NCBI GenBank assembly: GCA_947476535.1
Contig: CANJRC010000006.1
Location: 1-64,000 of the forward strand
Length of the DNA: 64,000 nt
From: Betaproteobacteria bacterium
GTDB lineage: Bacteria; Pseudomonadota; Gammaproteobacteria; Burkholderiales; SG8-39
Reading direction: 5' to 3'
Shown here: positions 51,907 to 60,035 of the stretch, piece after piece
Position numbering within the stretch: the first letter of the stretch is position 1
Layout of the letters: every line of letters begins with the position of its first letter
Translations under genes and position numbers: made by a program
Notes under the pieces: model-generated
The model's database searches: none
Told to the model about the DNA's origin: nothing
What the model saw: only the letters and a program-made list of their open reading frames with translations

Positions 51907-52447
51907 GTTGGCTCTCTTGCATGACCTCGGCAAAGTGCGATAGTGACGGAGTCTTCAGCCCCGGTAACTTGGCGGCATCGTCCCATCGGCGCAGCATGAC
52001 CGAGTCCTGCGCGAACGGCTGGTCCATGAAGCTTTGCGCCTCGGCCGGCGAGTAGATGCCGCCCTGCAGTTCGAGGCTGCGCTTGGATGCGGGCGACAAC
52101 GCTTCCCAGTAACCGGGCTCGACGGCGCACAGGTAGCGCTTGGCGTCGACATGCAGCCGTATGGGGGACAGAACCGACTCCGGAAACAGGTTGCGCAGGA
52201 AGGGTAGTGCGATGAACTGATGGACGTCGTCCACACCCTGCGCCGCCGGGTCGTCTCCGAGGGAGTGCAACAGGTGGCCAAGGTCGTGCAACAGCGCAGC
52301 CGTGACGAGGGACGGTGGCACCTGCGCTCGTTCGGCATGCGCGGCACATTGCAATGCATGTTCGAGTTGGTTCACTGGCTCCGCGCCGTACTGATTGTCG
52401 CCGCGTTCTTCGAATAGCGCCACGATTTGTTCGATGGAAAGGCTCAT
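51884..52447 (-). CDS. phnZ: PhnZ-like HD-domain mixed-valent di-iron oxygenase
   Basis: A 187-residue HD-domain protein closely resembling PhnZ, which cleaves the C-P bond of 1-hydroxyphosphonates with O2. The PhnZ stretch VNQLEHALQCA is nearly intact, the substrate-gating Tyr 20 and Glu 23 precede it, and the metal ligands are all in place: His 30, His 54, Asp 55, His 76, His 99 and Asp 156 (RRWDDAAK). SKRSLELQGG is also shared. It is the last gene of the phnCDE operon, 10 bp after phnE. No PhnY-type hydroxylase occurs in the window, so it may act on preformed hydroxyphosphonates. Confidence 0.85.
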   Translation of the reverse strand: MSLSIEQIVALFEERGDNQYGAEPVNQLEHALQCAAHAERAQVPPSLVTAALLHDLGHLLHSLGDDPAAQGVDDVHQFIALPFLRNLFPESVLSPIRLHVDAKRYLCAVEPGYWEALSPASKRSLELQGGIYSPAEAQSFMDQPFAQDSVMLRRWDDAAKLPGLKTPSLSHFAEVMQESQLTLETIG

Positions 52448-52457
52448 TAGTTTTTCC

Positions 52458-53264
52458 CTAGATGAACAGTTTGCGTATGCGTGCCGACAGGAGGTCGATC
52501 ACGCTGACCGTCACGACGATGATGATCATGACCGCGCACGTTTGTGCGTAATAGAAACCACGGATTATTTCCCACAGGACGACCCCGATTCCACCGGCAC
52601 CCACCATGCCGACGACGGTTGCCGAGCGCACGTTGGACTCGAAGCGGTACAACGTGTAGGAGATCCACAGGGGCAGGACCTGGGGAATGACCCCGAACAC
52701 CACTTCTTCCAGGGTGCTGGCACCGGTGGAGCGGATGCCTTCGACGGGTTGGGGGTCGATGGCTTCGACGGCTTCGGAAAACAGTTTGGCGAGGATGCCG
52801 GTGGTGTGGATGAACAGCGCGAGCACGCCCGCAAAAGGGCCGAGGCCGACGGCGACGACAAAGAGCATCGCGAACACCATTTCGTTGATGGCGCGCGCCG
52901 CATCCATCAGTCGACGCATTGGCTGGTAGACCCACCAGGGCACGATATTAGCCGAACAGAGCAGCCCGCACGGTACGGCGAGCAGGACTGCCAGCGCCGT
53001 TCCCCAGATGGCGATCTGCAGGGTGACCAGCATTTCGTCGATGTACACCTTCCACTCGCGAAAATCCGGCGGAAAGAAGTCGGATGCATAGGTGGCCATA
53101 TTGCCGGAATACTTGAGCAGGTCTGCCGGCCGCATGTCGGCCCCCTTCCATGAGGCTGCCAGGACAGCGAGCAGGAGACCCCAGGCAATCAGTTGCCACA
53201 GATTCTGCTTGGCGATGCCCCCGGCGGCGTCGGGCATGGGGCGCGCGTGAACATGATCATTCAT
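52458..53264 (-). CDS. phnE: Phosphonate ABC transporter permease PhnE
   Basis: A 268-residue inner-membrane permease with about six hydrophobic helices. [21 protein letters not shown] and [24 protein letters not shown] are typical PhnE segments; [24 protein letters not shown] carries the EAA-like loop contacting the ATPase. It works with PhnC and PhnD in phosphonate or phosphite uptake. The preceding phnD is separated by an intrinsic terminator (53276-53303), which should lower phnE and phnZ expression. Confidence 0.93.
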   Translation of the reverse strand: MNDHVHARPMPDAAGGIAKQNLWQLIAWGLLLAVLAASWKGADMRPADLLKYSGNMATYASDFFPPDFREWKVYIDEMLVTLQIAIWGTALAVLLAVPCGLLCSANIVPWWVYQPMRRLMDAARAINEMVFAMLFVVAVGLGPFAGVLALFIHTTGILAKLFSEAVEAIDPQPVEGIRSTGASTLEEVVFGVIPQVLPLWISYTLYRFESNVRSATVVGMVGAGGIGVVLWEIIRGFYYAQTCAVMIIIVVTVSVIDLLSARIRKLFI

Positions 53265-53275
53265 ACGAGATTCCT

Positions 53276-53303
53276 AAAAAAAAGACGGCCCGAAGACCGC
53301 CTT
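53276..53303 (-). terminator. Rho-independent terminator/attenuator between phnD and phnE
   Basis: On the minus strand AAGGCGGTC, loop TTCG, GGCCGTCTT forms a 9-bp stem with two G-U pairs, capped by a stable UUCG tetraloop and followed by a run of eight T. It is textbook in form, lies immediately after the phnD stop (53324) and 12 bp before phnE, so readthrough sets the receptor:permease ratio. Confidence 0.88.
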
Positions 53304-53323
53304 GAAGTGTTGCCCCTGCTTTC

Positions 53324-54304
53324 CTATTTCAGCGACGCGAGCTGCTGGTTGAGTTCCGCCAGCTTCCTGTTGATGTCGTCGAGCAATTTCTGGCGCTCGG
53401 TGGCGTTCATGGCGGTGTCGTTCTCCAGCTTGGTCTTGTCCTTGAACAGTTCGAGCTGGCGCGTGGGGATGAGCTGGGTGTTGTTGGAGTCCTTGAACCC
53501 CTTGTAGGTCAGCTTGGCAAGGATGGCGAGCTCACGCGGCGCATCGCTGCCCTTGCCGTAGTTGAGGAAGAACTGCTTGATCTTCGCCCTGGCGTCGGCA
53601 TCGAGGTCCTTGCGCCAGACCATGGGGTCGGACGGAATCAGGGGAGACTTCCAGATGGCCCGCACGTCCTTGATCTTCTCCGGGAAGCGTGCCTCGAACT
53701 TTTCCCAGTTTTCCGTATTGTTGGTGGCCACATCGATCTGCTTGTTGGCCACGGCCATCATGTTGGTCTCGTGATTGGCCGAGCGAACGGACTTGAAGAG
53801 CGCTTTCGGGTCCGCTTTGTTGAGAGCGAACACGTAGTAGCCGGGGACCAGGAACCCGGAGGTCGAATTCGGGTCGCCGATGCCGAAGTTGATGTTTTTT
53901 CCGCTCTTGAGCACGTCCTCGAGGGACTTGTAGGGACTGTCCTTGTGGGTGATCAGCAGCGAATAGTAACCAAGCGATCCGTCGGCATACACGATTTGCG
54001 CGAACACCTCGCCACTGGCGCGGTCAACCGCCTCCATGCCGGACTTGTTTCCCATCCACGCCAGGTGCACCTTGTTGAAACGCATGCCTTCGATGACGCC
54101 GGCATAGTCGGGCGCAAAGAAGGGGTTGACCTTGGCGCCGAGGCGCTTGGACATGTCATCGATGAGCGGTTGCCAGTCCTGCTTGAGGTTTTGCGAGGAT
54201 TCGGTGGCTATGATTCCGAAATTGAGCTCTTTGGGCATTTCAGCGCCGGCTGGCGCCGCGATGGCGGCCAGTACGGTGCATGCTGCGAGGTGCTTGCGTA
54301 GCAT
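53324..54304 (-). CDS. phnD: Phosphonate-binding periplasmic protein PhnD
   Basis: A 326-residue secreted receptor of the PhnCDE importer. Signal peptide LAACTVLAAIAAPAGA is followed by EMPKELNFGIIATESSQNLKQDW. NKVHLAWMGNKSGMEAV and GDPNSTSGFLVPGYYVF form the phosphonate-binding sites of the type II fold. The ATG at 54304 has GGAG 9 nt upstream; a GTG at 54319 is also open. The last ~25 residues form a charged helix (DDINRKLAELNQQLASL) typical of PhnD. It follows phnC by 33 bp. Confidence 0.93.
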   Translation of the reverse strand: MLRKHLAACTVLAAIAAPAGAEMPKELNFGIIATESSQNLKQDWQPLIDDMSKRLGAKVNPFFAPDYAGVIEGMRFNKVHLAWMGNKSGMEAVDRASGEVFAQIVYADGSLGYYSLLITHKDSPYKSLEDVLKSGKNINFGIGDPNSTSGFLVPGYYVFALNKADPKALFKSVRSANHETNMMAVANKQIDVATNNTENWEKFEARFPEKIKDVRAIWKSPLIPSDPMVWRKDLDADARAKIKQFFLNYGKGSDAPRELAILAKLTYKGFKDSNNTQLIPTRQLELFKDKTKLENDTAMNATERQKLLDDINRKLAELNQQLASLK

Positions 54305-54337
54305 TGGATTGATCTCCACGGTTAAAAAAGGGGGGGC

Positions 54338-55222
54338 TTAGATCGCTCGCGCCTCTACCGAGGCAGCGTGTCTTGCAGTAGCAAGTGGCGGTTCCACATA
54401 GACCCGATGCTGGAACACGGGTACGGGAGCGTGCGCGGCGTGAGGGTGGAGCACTTCCTCCGCCTCGGCGCCATACAGCTCTCGCAACAGCACGGGCGTG
54501 AGCGCGCTCGATGCGCCGTCGTAGACCACCCGACCTCGGTGCAAGGCAACGGTGCGCGGGCAGTACTTGATGGCGACATCCACCTGGTGAAGCGACACCA
54601 ATACCGTCGTCCCATCTTCCCGGTTAATGCGCGAGAGCAGGTCCATCACCTTGCGCGAGGACTCCGGGTCGAGCGAGGCGATCGGTTCGTCGGCGAGAAT
54701 GACACTGGCTTTCTGCACGAGCGTGCGCGCAATCGCCGCGCGCTGCTGCTGGCCGCCAGACAGCGTCGAGGCGCGCTGCAGTGCGCGTTCGGCCATTCCC
54801 ACGCGTTCAAGCGCCTCCAGCCCGAGGCGGATCTCATCGTGGGTGAAGTGCTTGATGGTGCTGCGCCAGGTTGGAATTCGGTGCAGCATGCCTGCGAGGA
54901 CGTTGGTGATGACAGGAAGCCGGTTGACCAGGTTGAATTGCTGGAAGACGAAGCCGATACCGGCCCGGATATCGCGAACGTCAGGTGCGAGCCGGCCTCC
55001 GGATTGGACGGTGCGTCCGCCAACGACGATGCGTGAAGCCGCGGTGGAACTGTCGGCCTTCGCTAGCCCCGCGACGTGGCGCAGCATGGTGGATTTTCCG
55101 GAACCCGAGGCACCGATCAGGGCGACAATTTCACCCTTGCCGACGGACAGGTTGACATCGTCCAGTGCCTTGGCCTGTCCGAATGTCCTGGTCAGCCTGC
55201 TGATGGAAATCGTTTCGTTCAT
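54338..55222 (-). CDS. phnC: Phosphonate ABC transporter ATP-binding protein PhnC
   Basis: A 294-residue ABC ATPase with Walker [31 protein letters not shown] (PhnC-specific), signature [15 protein letters not shown] and Walker [13 protein letters not shown]. It energises PhnE. The start at 55222 ([10 protein letters not shown]) fits family length; the frame is open much further upstream with no homology. It is the first gene of the minus-strand phnC-D-E-Z operon. The 284-bp gap to the divergent cNMP gene should hold its promoter, but I see only weak Pho-like repeats in that orientation. Confidence 0.93.
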   Translation of the reverse strand: MNETISISRLTRTFGQAKALDDVNLSVGKGEIVALIGASGSGKSTMLRHVAGLAKADSSTAASRIVVGGRTVQSGGRLAPDVRDIRAGIGFVFQQFNLVNRLPVITNVLAGMLHRIPTWRSTIKHFTHDEIRLGLEALERVGMAERALQRASTLSGGQQQRAAIARTLVQKASVILADEPIASLDPESSRKVMDLLSRINREDGTTVLVSLHQVDVAIKYCPRTVALHRGRVVYDGASSALTPVLLRELYGAEAEEVLHPHAAHAPVPVFQHRVYVEPPLATARHAASVEARAI

Positions 55223-55448
55223 GGTCTGTTCTCGATGTGCGTGTTGGGGGCTGGGAATGGAGGCAGTGTGTATTTGCATTGTTACGTTGGCGTGAAGGAT
55301 TTGTTTCGCGGGAAAGACAACATGGTCTGGTTGACGTTGGGGGCTGCCATCATTCATGCGAGCCTGTGGGAGAGTCCTATTCGTGTAACGGGTGCGCAAC
55401 CTGTACCAGCTATCTTCTGGCGAGGTGCCGATTCGCTGACCATAGCGA

Positions 55449-55486
55449 CTGTCATCAATTCTTCATAGTTGTCACGTAAAGTTCAT
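55449..55486 (+). promoter_or_regulatory. Double Pho-box-like promoter of the cNMP/ppk2 pair
   Basis: CTGTCAT (55449) and TCTTCAT (55460) form one 11-bp-spaced pair; TTGTCAC (55469) and AGTTCAT (55480) form a second. CTGTCAT is a perfect consensus heptamer. TAAAGT at 55477-55482 starts 10 bp after the first pair and can be a -10 element, giving a start about 15 bp before the ATG at 55507. Confidence 0.65.
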
Positions 55487-55506
55487 GAAATCGCAATGAG
55501 GACATC

Positions 55507-55863
55507 ATGATTTCCATCGATTTGTTCAGGAATGAGGAAAATTTCGAGGCATTCGCCAAGGATGCGCTGGTATTTCGCGAGGGCGAACCTGGCGACAATA
55601 TGTACGTGGTACTCGAGGGGGCCGTGGACCTTGAAGTCAAGGGCCGCACCGTCGAAACGCTGGGTCCCGGCGGCGTTTTGGGCGAAATGACCATGATTGA
55701 CGGGTCTCCACGCAGCGCCACGGCCATTGTGCGCGAGGCCGCCAAACTGGTTCCGATCGATCAGCGCCGGTTCAGGTTCCTGGTTCAGCAGACCCCGAAC
55801 TTCTCTCTGCAGGTGATGCGCTTGCTGGCGGACCGGCTTCGCCGCATGGACGATCGCTTATAG
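55507..55863 (+). CDS. Stand-alone cyclic nucleotide-binding domain protein
   Basis: A 118-residue protein consisting of one CAP-type cNMP-binding domain: LVFREGEPGDNMYVVLEGAVDL (beta barrel), GPGGVLGEMTMIDGSPRSATA (phosphate-binding cassette with Gly-Glu and Arg-Ser-Ala-Thr), and the C-terminal hinge helix MRLLADRLRRM. No DNA-binding or kinase domain follows, so it must act through a partner. It is 55 bp upstream of ppk2 and shares its Pho-box promoter, suggesting control of, or response to, nucleotide state in polyphosphate metabolism. Confidence 0.82.
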   Translation: MISIDLFRNEENFEAFAKDALVFREGEPGDNMYVVLEGAVDLEVKGRTVETLGPGGVLGEMTMIDGSPRSATAIVREAAKLVPIDQRRFRFLVQQTPNFSLQVMRLLADRLRRMDDRL

Positions 55864-55918
55864 ATAGCTGCGCTCCGATCTGCGCTCGCAGAAACCAATA
55901 CAAGGAGTACCCATTGAT

Positions 55919-56851
55919 ATGAGTACCGAAAACTCCGCGTCTTCGGAAGATATCTACCGCCGTATTCACCGGGATGTGCTCGACAGCCTGGATGAAGAGC
56001 TGGAAATGGAGCTCGATGACCGTATTGTGCCGGGCGCGAGCGATGCGGCAACGAATGCCGCAAGTGCTGAGCAATCCCGCGCGCAGCGGATTCTCTACTT
56101 CCGCGAGCTGTTCCGATTGCAGGGGGAGCTGGTCAAACTGCAGGACTGGGTGCAGCACACGGGCCACAAGATGGTCATTCTCTTCGAGGGGCGCGATGCC
56201 GCCGGGAAGGGCGGTGTCATCAAGCGCATCACGCAGCGCCTCAATCCGCGCGTGTGCCGGGTGGCTGCACTGCCGGCGCCCAACGACCGGGAGCGCACGC
56301 AGTGGTATTTCCAGCGTTATGTATCGCATTTGCCGGCAGCCGGCGAAATGGTCTTGTTCGACCGCAGCTGGTACAACCGCGCTGGCGTCGAGCGCGTCAT
56401 GGGATTCTGCAATGACGAGCAGTACGAGGAATTCTTCCGCAGCGTGCCGGAGTTCGAGAAGATGCTGGTGCGCTCGGGCGTGCAGTTGGTCAAGTACTGG
56501 TTCTCTATCACGGATGAGGAACAGGAACTGCGCTTCCATGGTCGTATCCACGATCGCCTGAAGCAATGGAAGCTCAGCCCGATGGATCTCGAATCGCGCC
56601 GGCGCTGGGAGAACTACACGCGTGCAAAGGAGGTCATGCTGGAGCGTACGCATATCCCCGAAGCGCCATGGTGGGTGGTGCAGGCGGTTGACAAGAAGAA
56701 GGCCCGATTGAACTGCATCCATCACCTGCTCAGTCAGGTGCCCTACGCAGAAGTGGAGCACGAGACGGTCGTGCTTCCCCCGCGCGAGCGCCACGCGAAT
56801 TACCGGCGCAGCCCGGTACCACCGGAGCTGCTCGTCCCCGAAATCTATTGA
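55919..56851 (+). CDS. ppk2: Polyphosphate kinase 2 (PPK2)
   Basis: A 310-residue PPK2-family kinase that transfers phosphate between polyphosphate and nucleotides. Walker A GRDAAGKGG at 91-99, lid module DRSWYNRAGVERVMGF from 148 and RRWENYTRAKEVML are diagnostic of a single-domain PPK2. The acidic N-terminus (DSLDEELEMELDD) is typical of class I enzymes, which favour GDP or ADP phosphorylation. It is cotranscribed with the cNMP-domain gene behind a Pho-box-like promoter, linking it to phosphate limitation. Confidence 0.92.
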   Translation: MSTENSASSEDIYRRIHRDVLDSLDEELEMELDDRIVPGASDAATNAASAEQSRAQRILYFRELFRLQGELVKLQDWVQHTGHKMVILFEGRDAAGKGGVIKRITQRLNPRVCRVAALPAPNDRERTQWYFQRYVSHLPAAGEMVLFDRSWYNRAGVERVMGFCNDEQYEEFFRSVPEFEKMLVRSGVQLVKYWFSITDEEQELRFHGRIHDRLKQWKLSPMDLESRRRWENYTRAKEVMLERTHIPEAPWWVVQAVDKKKARLNCIHHLLSQVPYAEVEHETVVLPPRERHANYRRSPVPPELLVPEIY

Positions 56852-56914
56852 TCAATGGTGTTCCGCGGGCGCGCGCCAGACGCGCCACCCGCGCTGACGC
56901 GCGTCGGCGAATGG

Positions 56915-56946
56915 CCGCTCAGAGAGTGGAACCGCTCAGAGAGTGG
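56915..56946. repeat. 15-bp direct repeat, two copies
   Basis: CCGCTCAGAGAGTGG occurs at 56915-56929 and 56932-56946, separated by AA. It lies in the 199-bp gap between ppk2 and the first SnoaL-like gene. No function is evident. Confidence 0.85.
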
Positions 56947-57050
56947 CCGCCCTAACGGCCGGGCGCTTGCGGGCTTGTGACGCCGTTCGGTCGTTCATGG
57001 TAAGTTTCCCCGGCAACCAACAAACGCAACCGGAACAGGGGGATTCGCAA

Positions 57051-57449
57051 ATGCCGATCAGTTTGCAAGACAAGCTGGATATCATCGAGCTGGCCGCACG
57101 CTATTCATTCACCATCGACCGTCGTATGGCGGAGGAGTGGGCGGATTGCTTTACCGAGGACGGCCTGATGATTTCGGGCAATGGCAACCGCGTGGAGGGG
57201 CGCGCAGCCTTCATCGAGCACATGCGCAAGGCCAAGGCCTCCGGCAAGCAGGTGCGCCACTGGGGATGCAATCACATCGTCGAGGGTGAGGGCGATACGG
57301 CGCGCCTGCGCATGTACCTGATGGCGGTGGACATCGGCAATGGCATCTCGCCCTATGTGATGGGTGACTATGACGACACCGTCGTCAAAGTCAATGGGAA
57401 GTGGAAATTCAAGGTGCGGCGCGTCAATTTTGCCGCGGGCGGCATCTAG
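57051..57449 (+). CDS. SnoaL-like (NTF2-fold) protein, paralog 1
   Basis: A 132-residue single-domain NTF2-like protein. DKLDIIELAARYSFTIDRRMAEEWADCFTEDG is the classical helix-helix start, and VRHWGCNHIVEGEGDTARLRMYL is the sheet. GGGGGATTCGCAA precedes the ATG at 57051; an upstream extension is open but not homologous. First of three adjacent paralogs. The fold hosts isomerases, dehydratases and small binding proteins, and the pocket-facing Asp/His (D18 and H of the RHW motif) could be catalytic. Function unknown. Confidence 0.82.
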   Translation: MPISLQDKLDIIELAARYSFTIDRRMAEEWADCFTEDGLMISGNGNRVEGRAAFIEHMRKAKASGKQVRHWGCNHIVEGEGDTARLRMYLMAVDIGNGISPYVMGDYDDTVVKVNGKWKFKVRRVNFAAGGI

Positions 57450-57504
57450 TGCCGTCCAGAACCGTCACCGCCCATAGGGCTGGGCTGAGAAATGGGAGAA
57501 GACA

Positions 57505-57924
57505 GTGGATTTGAGTGCATCGGATGAATTCGAGATCATCGAGCTGGTGGCACGCTACAACTATGCCATTGATCACCGTCGCGCCGAAGAATGGGCCGAT
57601 GTATTTTCACCGGATGGCGAATTGTGGGCCGACGGAAAACTGCGGGCGGGAGGCAGGCCGGCGCTGGTGGAGCATATTGGAAAGGCCGAGCGAACTGGCC
57701 AGAAGATACGCCATTGGCCTTGCAATCCGGTGATCGAGGGAAAAGGCGATCGGGCGCGGCTTCGCATGTACGTCCTGGCCTACGACATCACGAATGGCAT
57801 TCGTCCCCAGATCCTGGCCGAGTATGACGATGAACTGGTGAAGCTCGACGGTCATTGGAAATTCACGGTGCGTCGCGTCACCGCCTGCGGCGGCGACTGG
57901 CCCGTGCACGTCCAGAGCAAATGA
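57505..57924 (+). CDS. SnoaL-like (NTF2-fold) protein, paralog 2
   Basis: A 139-residue NTF2-like protein starting at GTG 57505 with GGGAGAAG upstream. ELVARYNYAIDHRRAEEWADVFSPDGEL and IRHWPCNPVIEGKGDRARLRMY align along the whole length with paralogs 1 and 3. The His after AIDH replaces Arg of paralog 1. The 55-bp gap to paralog 1 suggests one transcript. Confidence 0.82.
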   Translation: MDLSASDEFEIIELVARYNYAIDHRRAEEWADVFSPDGELWADGKLRAGGRPALVEHIGKAERTGQKIRHWPCNPVIEGKGDRARLRMYVLAYDITNGIRPQILAEYDDELVKLDGHWKFTVRRVTACGGDWPVHVQSK

Positions 57925-57969
57925 TGCCGTGGGTTGTTGAGTTGTTATCAATATGGATTGGGAGGCCTC

Positions 57970-58392
57970 GTGGCGATTACTTCTGAAGACAGGATTGAGA
58001 TCATGGAGTTGGCGTCTCGCTACAACCATGCCATCGACCATCGCCGTGCAGAGGAGTGGGCAGACCTGTTCACCGACGACGGGAAGTTCATGGCCTATGG
58101 CGAGTGCCGGGCCCAGGGGCGGGCGCAACTGGTGGCCTACATCCACAAGGCGGCAGCGGCCGGGCACAAGAGCCGGCACTGGACCTCCAACGCCGTCATC
58201 GAGGGGGATGGCGATGCCGCTCGGCTGAAGCTCTACGTCATGGCCATCGATATCTCCGAGGGCATTCGACCCTACATCATGGGCGAATATGACGACAGCC
58301 TTGTGAAGGTCGGGGGGCATTGGAAATTCAAGGAGCGCAACGTCACCCTGTGTGCAGGGAAATCCTGGACACAGGGCGGACTGTCGAAATAG
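57970..58392 (+). CDS. SnoaL-like (NTF2-fold) protein, paralog 3
   Basis: A 140-residue NTF2-like protein starting at GTG 57970 with TGGGAGGCCTC upstream. ASRYNHAIDHRRAEEWADLFTDDGKF and SRHWTSNAVIEGDGDAARLKLY are shared with paralogs 1 and 2; it is closest to paralog 2 in the AIDHRRAEEWAD segment. It ends the triplet and is followed by the phytase-like pseudogene on the other strand. Confidence 0.82.
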   Translation: MAITSEDRIEIMELASRYNHAIDHRRAEEWADLFTDDGKFMAYGECRAQGRAQLVAYIHKAAAAGHKSRHWTSNAVIEGDGDAARLKLYVMAIDISEGIRPYIMGEYDDSLVKVGGHWKFKERNVTLCAGKSWTQGGLSK

Positions 58393-58429
58393 CCTGCCTG
58401 GGGTGTCGTACAGGCAGTGGGCGCCGGCG

Positions 58430-58937
58430 TCAGCGGGCCTTCAGGAACGCCTCGACTTCTAGCAGCATCATTTCGTTATCGTCGGCCTTGTCCGCGGTGC
58501 TCTCGCCATTGTCACGCTCGATGATGAGACCTGTGGTTGCAACAATCATATTGAAATCGCCGATCGCGTTGCCATTGACTTCGAACACGTAGTGCCAGAA
58601 GCGCCCCGTCCATTTTTCGCTGGCCACATCGAATTCAAGGATTCTGGACGCTTCGTTGCTGTCGACTTTCCCCCAGTCCTTCTTCTCGGCGTCCTAGACG
58701 GGGCCCTCGAGCAGACCATAGATGAACTTGCCGTCCTTGGATGATGCGAATCCTTCGAAGCCCTTGGAGCGCCGCAGGTCGACGTTCGAAAAGGTGCCGG
58801 TCGGCGTGCCCGGCAAGCGTGGCCGGAAAGGATTGCTGGAACATGGCAACGGTCGAAAGACAGGCTGCGGAAACGAATGCGATTGCGAACTGGGCGATAC
58901 GGACCGTCGTGTGCTCTCGTCGATGGAAAGTGTGCAA
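58430..58937 (-). pseudogene. Remnant of a phytase-like/esterase-like secreted protein
   Basis: One frame reads SKGFEGFASSKDGKFIYGLLEGPV, then an in-frame TAG (58696-58694), then DAEKKDWG and later RILEFDVASEKWTGRFWHY, NGNAIGDF and TGLIIERDNG before a stop at 58430. These are core segments of the esterase-like/phytase-like family (PF13449 type), normally ~350-450 residues. The amber sits where the family usually has Trp (GPLWD), so TGG to TAG is likely. A signal-peptide-like stretch (RIAQFAIAFVSAACLSTVA) lies in another frame near 58830-58900. N- and C-terminal parts are missing. It looks like a decayed phosphate-related gene. Confidence 0.75.
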
Positions 58938-59054
58938 GTTAGTTCAGGCAAGTTACGAGGCTGTGACACCGACATCCTCTCGTTGCGAGCGTTGGTCGCG
59001 GGTATTTCTTCGCCTCTTGGCTGGTGTTCCGCGAGCGTGACGAATAGGCCGGTC

Positions 59055-60035
59055 TCACAGCCGGTTTCGTGATGCGGTGGATACTGGCTGAACGGGCCAT
59101 GAGTTCCTGGGGGGCAACGATGTCGCAGGCAGAGCAGGGGCCGGGGCAATGTTCGGGGCGGATGTTCCGTAGAGCGGGGCGCCGGGAACGCCGCTGGGTG
59201 CGTCGATCTGTGCTGGAATCCCGGCCGAAACAAGCGACGAATCCTGCTCCCAGTGCACCAGCTCGATCCGCCCATCCATGTGCTCGAGAATGGCCGAGCA
59301 GCTGTCCACCCAGTCGCCGCAGTTGATGTAGCGGATCCCGTCGATTTCCTTGACCACCGCGCTGTGGATATGTCCGCAGATGACCCCGTCCATGCCGCGA
59401 TGCCGGGCGTGGTGAGCGACCGATTCTTCAAATCCATAAATGAAATCGAGTGCGCCCTTGACCTTGCGTTTGGCGTAGCCTGCGAGCGACCAGTAGCCGG
59501 GCTTGTGCAGCTTGCGACGTATCCAGGACAGGAGGATGTTCAGGCGCACCAACAGGGTGTAGGAGACGTCGCCAGCCAGCGCCAGCCAGCGATGGTGGCG
59601 CGTGATCTGGTCGAATTCGTCGCCGTGGATCAAGAGGTACCTGCGGCCGTCCGCCGATACGTGCACCGCCTCGCGCTTGACCTGGATGTCACCGAAGCCG
59701 GTGCCCACATACTCGCGTAGCGCTTCATCATGATTGCCGGGCACGAATGTCACGTGCACACCGTGGCGCGCGCGCTTGAGCATCTTCTGGACGAAGGTGT
59801 TGTGGGGCGCCGGCCAGTGGATGCCGCGCGACAGCGACCAGAAATCGATGATGTCCCCCAGCAGGTAGATGTAGTCGGTCTCGATGTGACGCAGGAATTC
59901 CAGCAGTCGCTCCGCCTGGCAGGCCCGCGTCCCCAGATGGATATCCGAGAGGAAGACGGAACGTACCTTTCGCCCGGCCGGATGCGGCAGGGTTGGATCG
60001 GGTGAAAGATTAGCGCTGACGCTTGCGTCCGACAT
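59055..60035 (-). CDS. plcP: PlcP-like metallophosphoesterase (phospholipid C-type lipase; LpxH-like fold)
   Basis: A 326-residue calcineurin-like phosphoesterase: VFLSDIHLG (Asp, His), LLGDIIDFW, VPGNHDE, HGDEFD and CGHIHSA give the dinuclear metal site. By homology alone it would be called UDP-2,3-diacylglucosamine hydrolase. However, it follows btaA and btaB in one operon, and PlcP, the phospholipase C that turns phospholipids into diacylglycerol during phosphate starvation, belongs to this LpxH-like group. The C-terminal ~55 residues are Pro/Ala-rich and unlike LpxH. It overlaps btaB by 26 bp. I favour PlcP on context. Confidence 0.75.
   Translation of the reverse strand: MSDASVSANLSPDPTLPHPAGRKVRSVFLSDIHLGTRACQAERLLEFLRHIETDYIYLLGDIIDFWSLSRGIHWPAPHNTFVQKMLKRARHGVHVTFVPGNHDEALREYVGTGFGDIQVKREAVHVSADGRRYLLIHGDEFDQITRHHRWLALAGDVSYTLLVRLNILLSWIRRKLHKPGYWSLAGYAKRKVKGALDFIYGFEESVAHHARHRGMDGVICGHIHSAVVKEIDGIRYINCGDWVDSCSAILEHMDGRIELVHWEQDSSLVSAGIPAQIDAPSGVPGAPLYGTSAPNIAPAPALPATSLPPRNSWPVQPVSTASRNRL

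Noticed and set aside
55281-55298. Possible minus-strand Pho box for phnC (CCTTCAC and ACGTAAC)
   Set aside because: Only 4/7 and 3/7 matches to the consensus and no well-placed -10; not better than chance by eye.
59055-60035. Annotation of the metallophosphoesterase as LpxH
   Set aside because: Operon with btaA and btaB and a non-LpxH C-terminal tail favour PlcP; kept as the main alternative.
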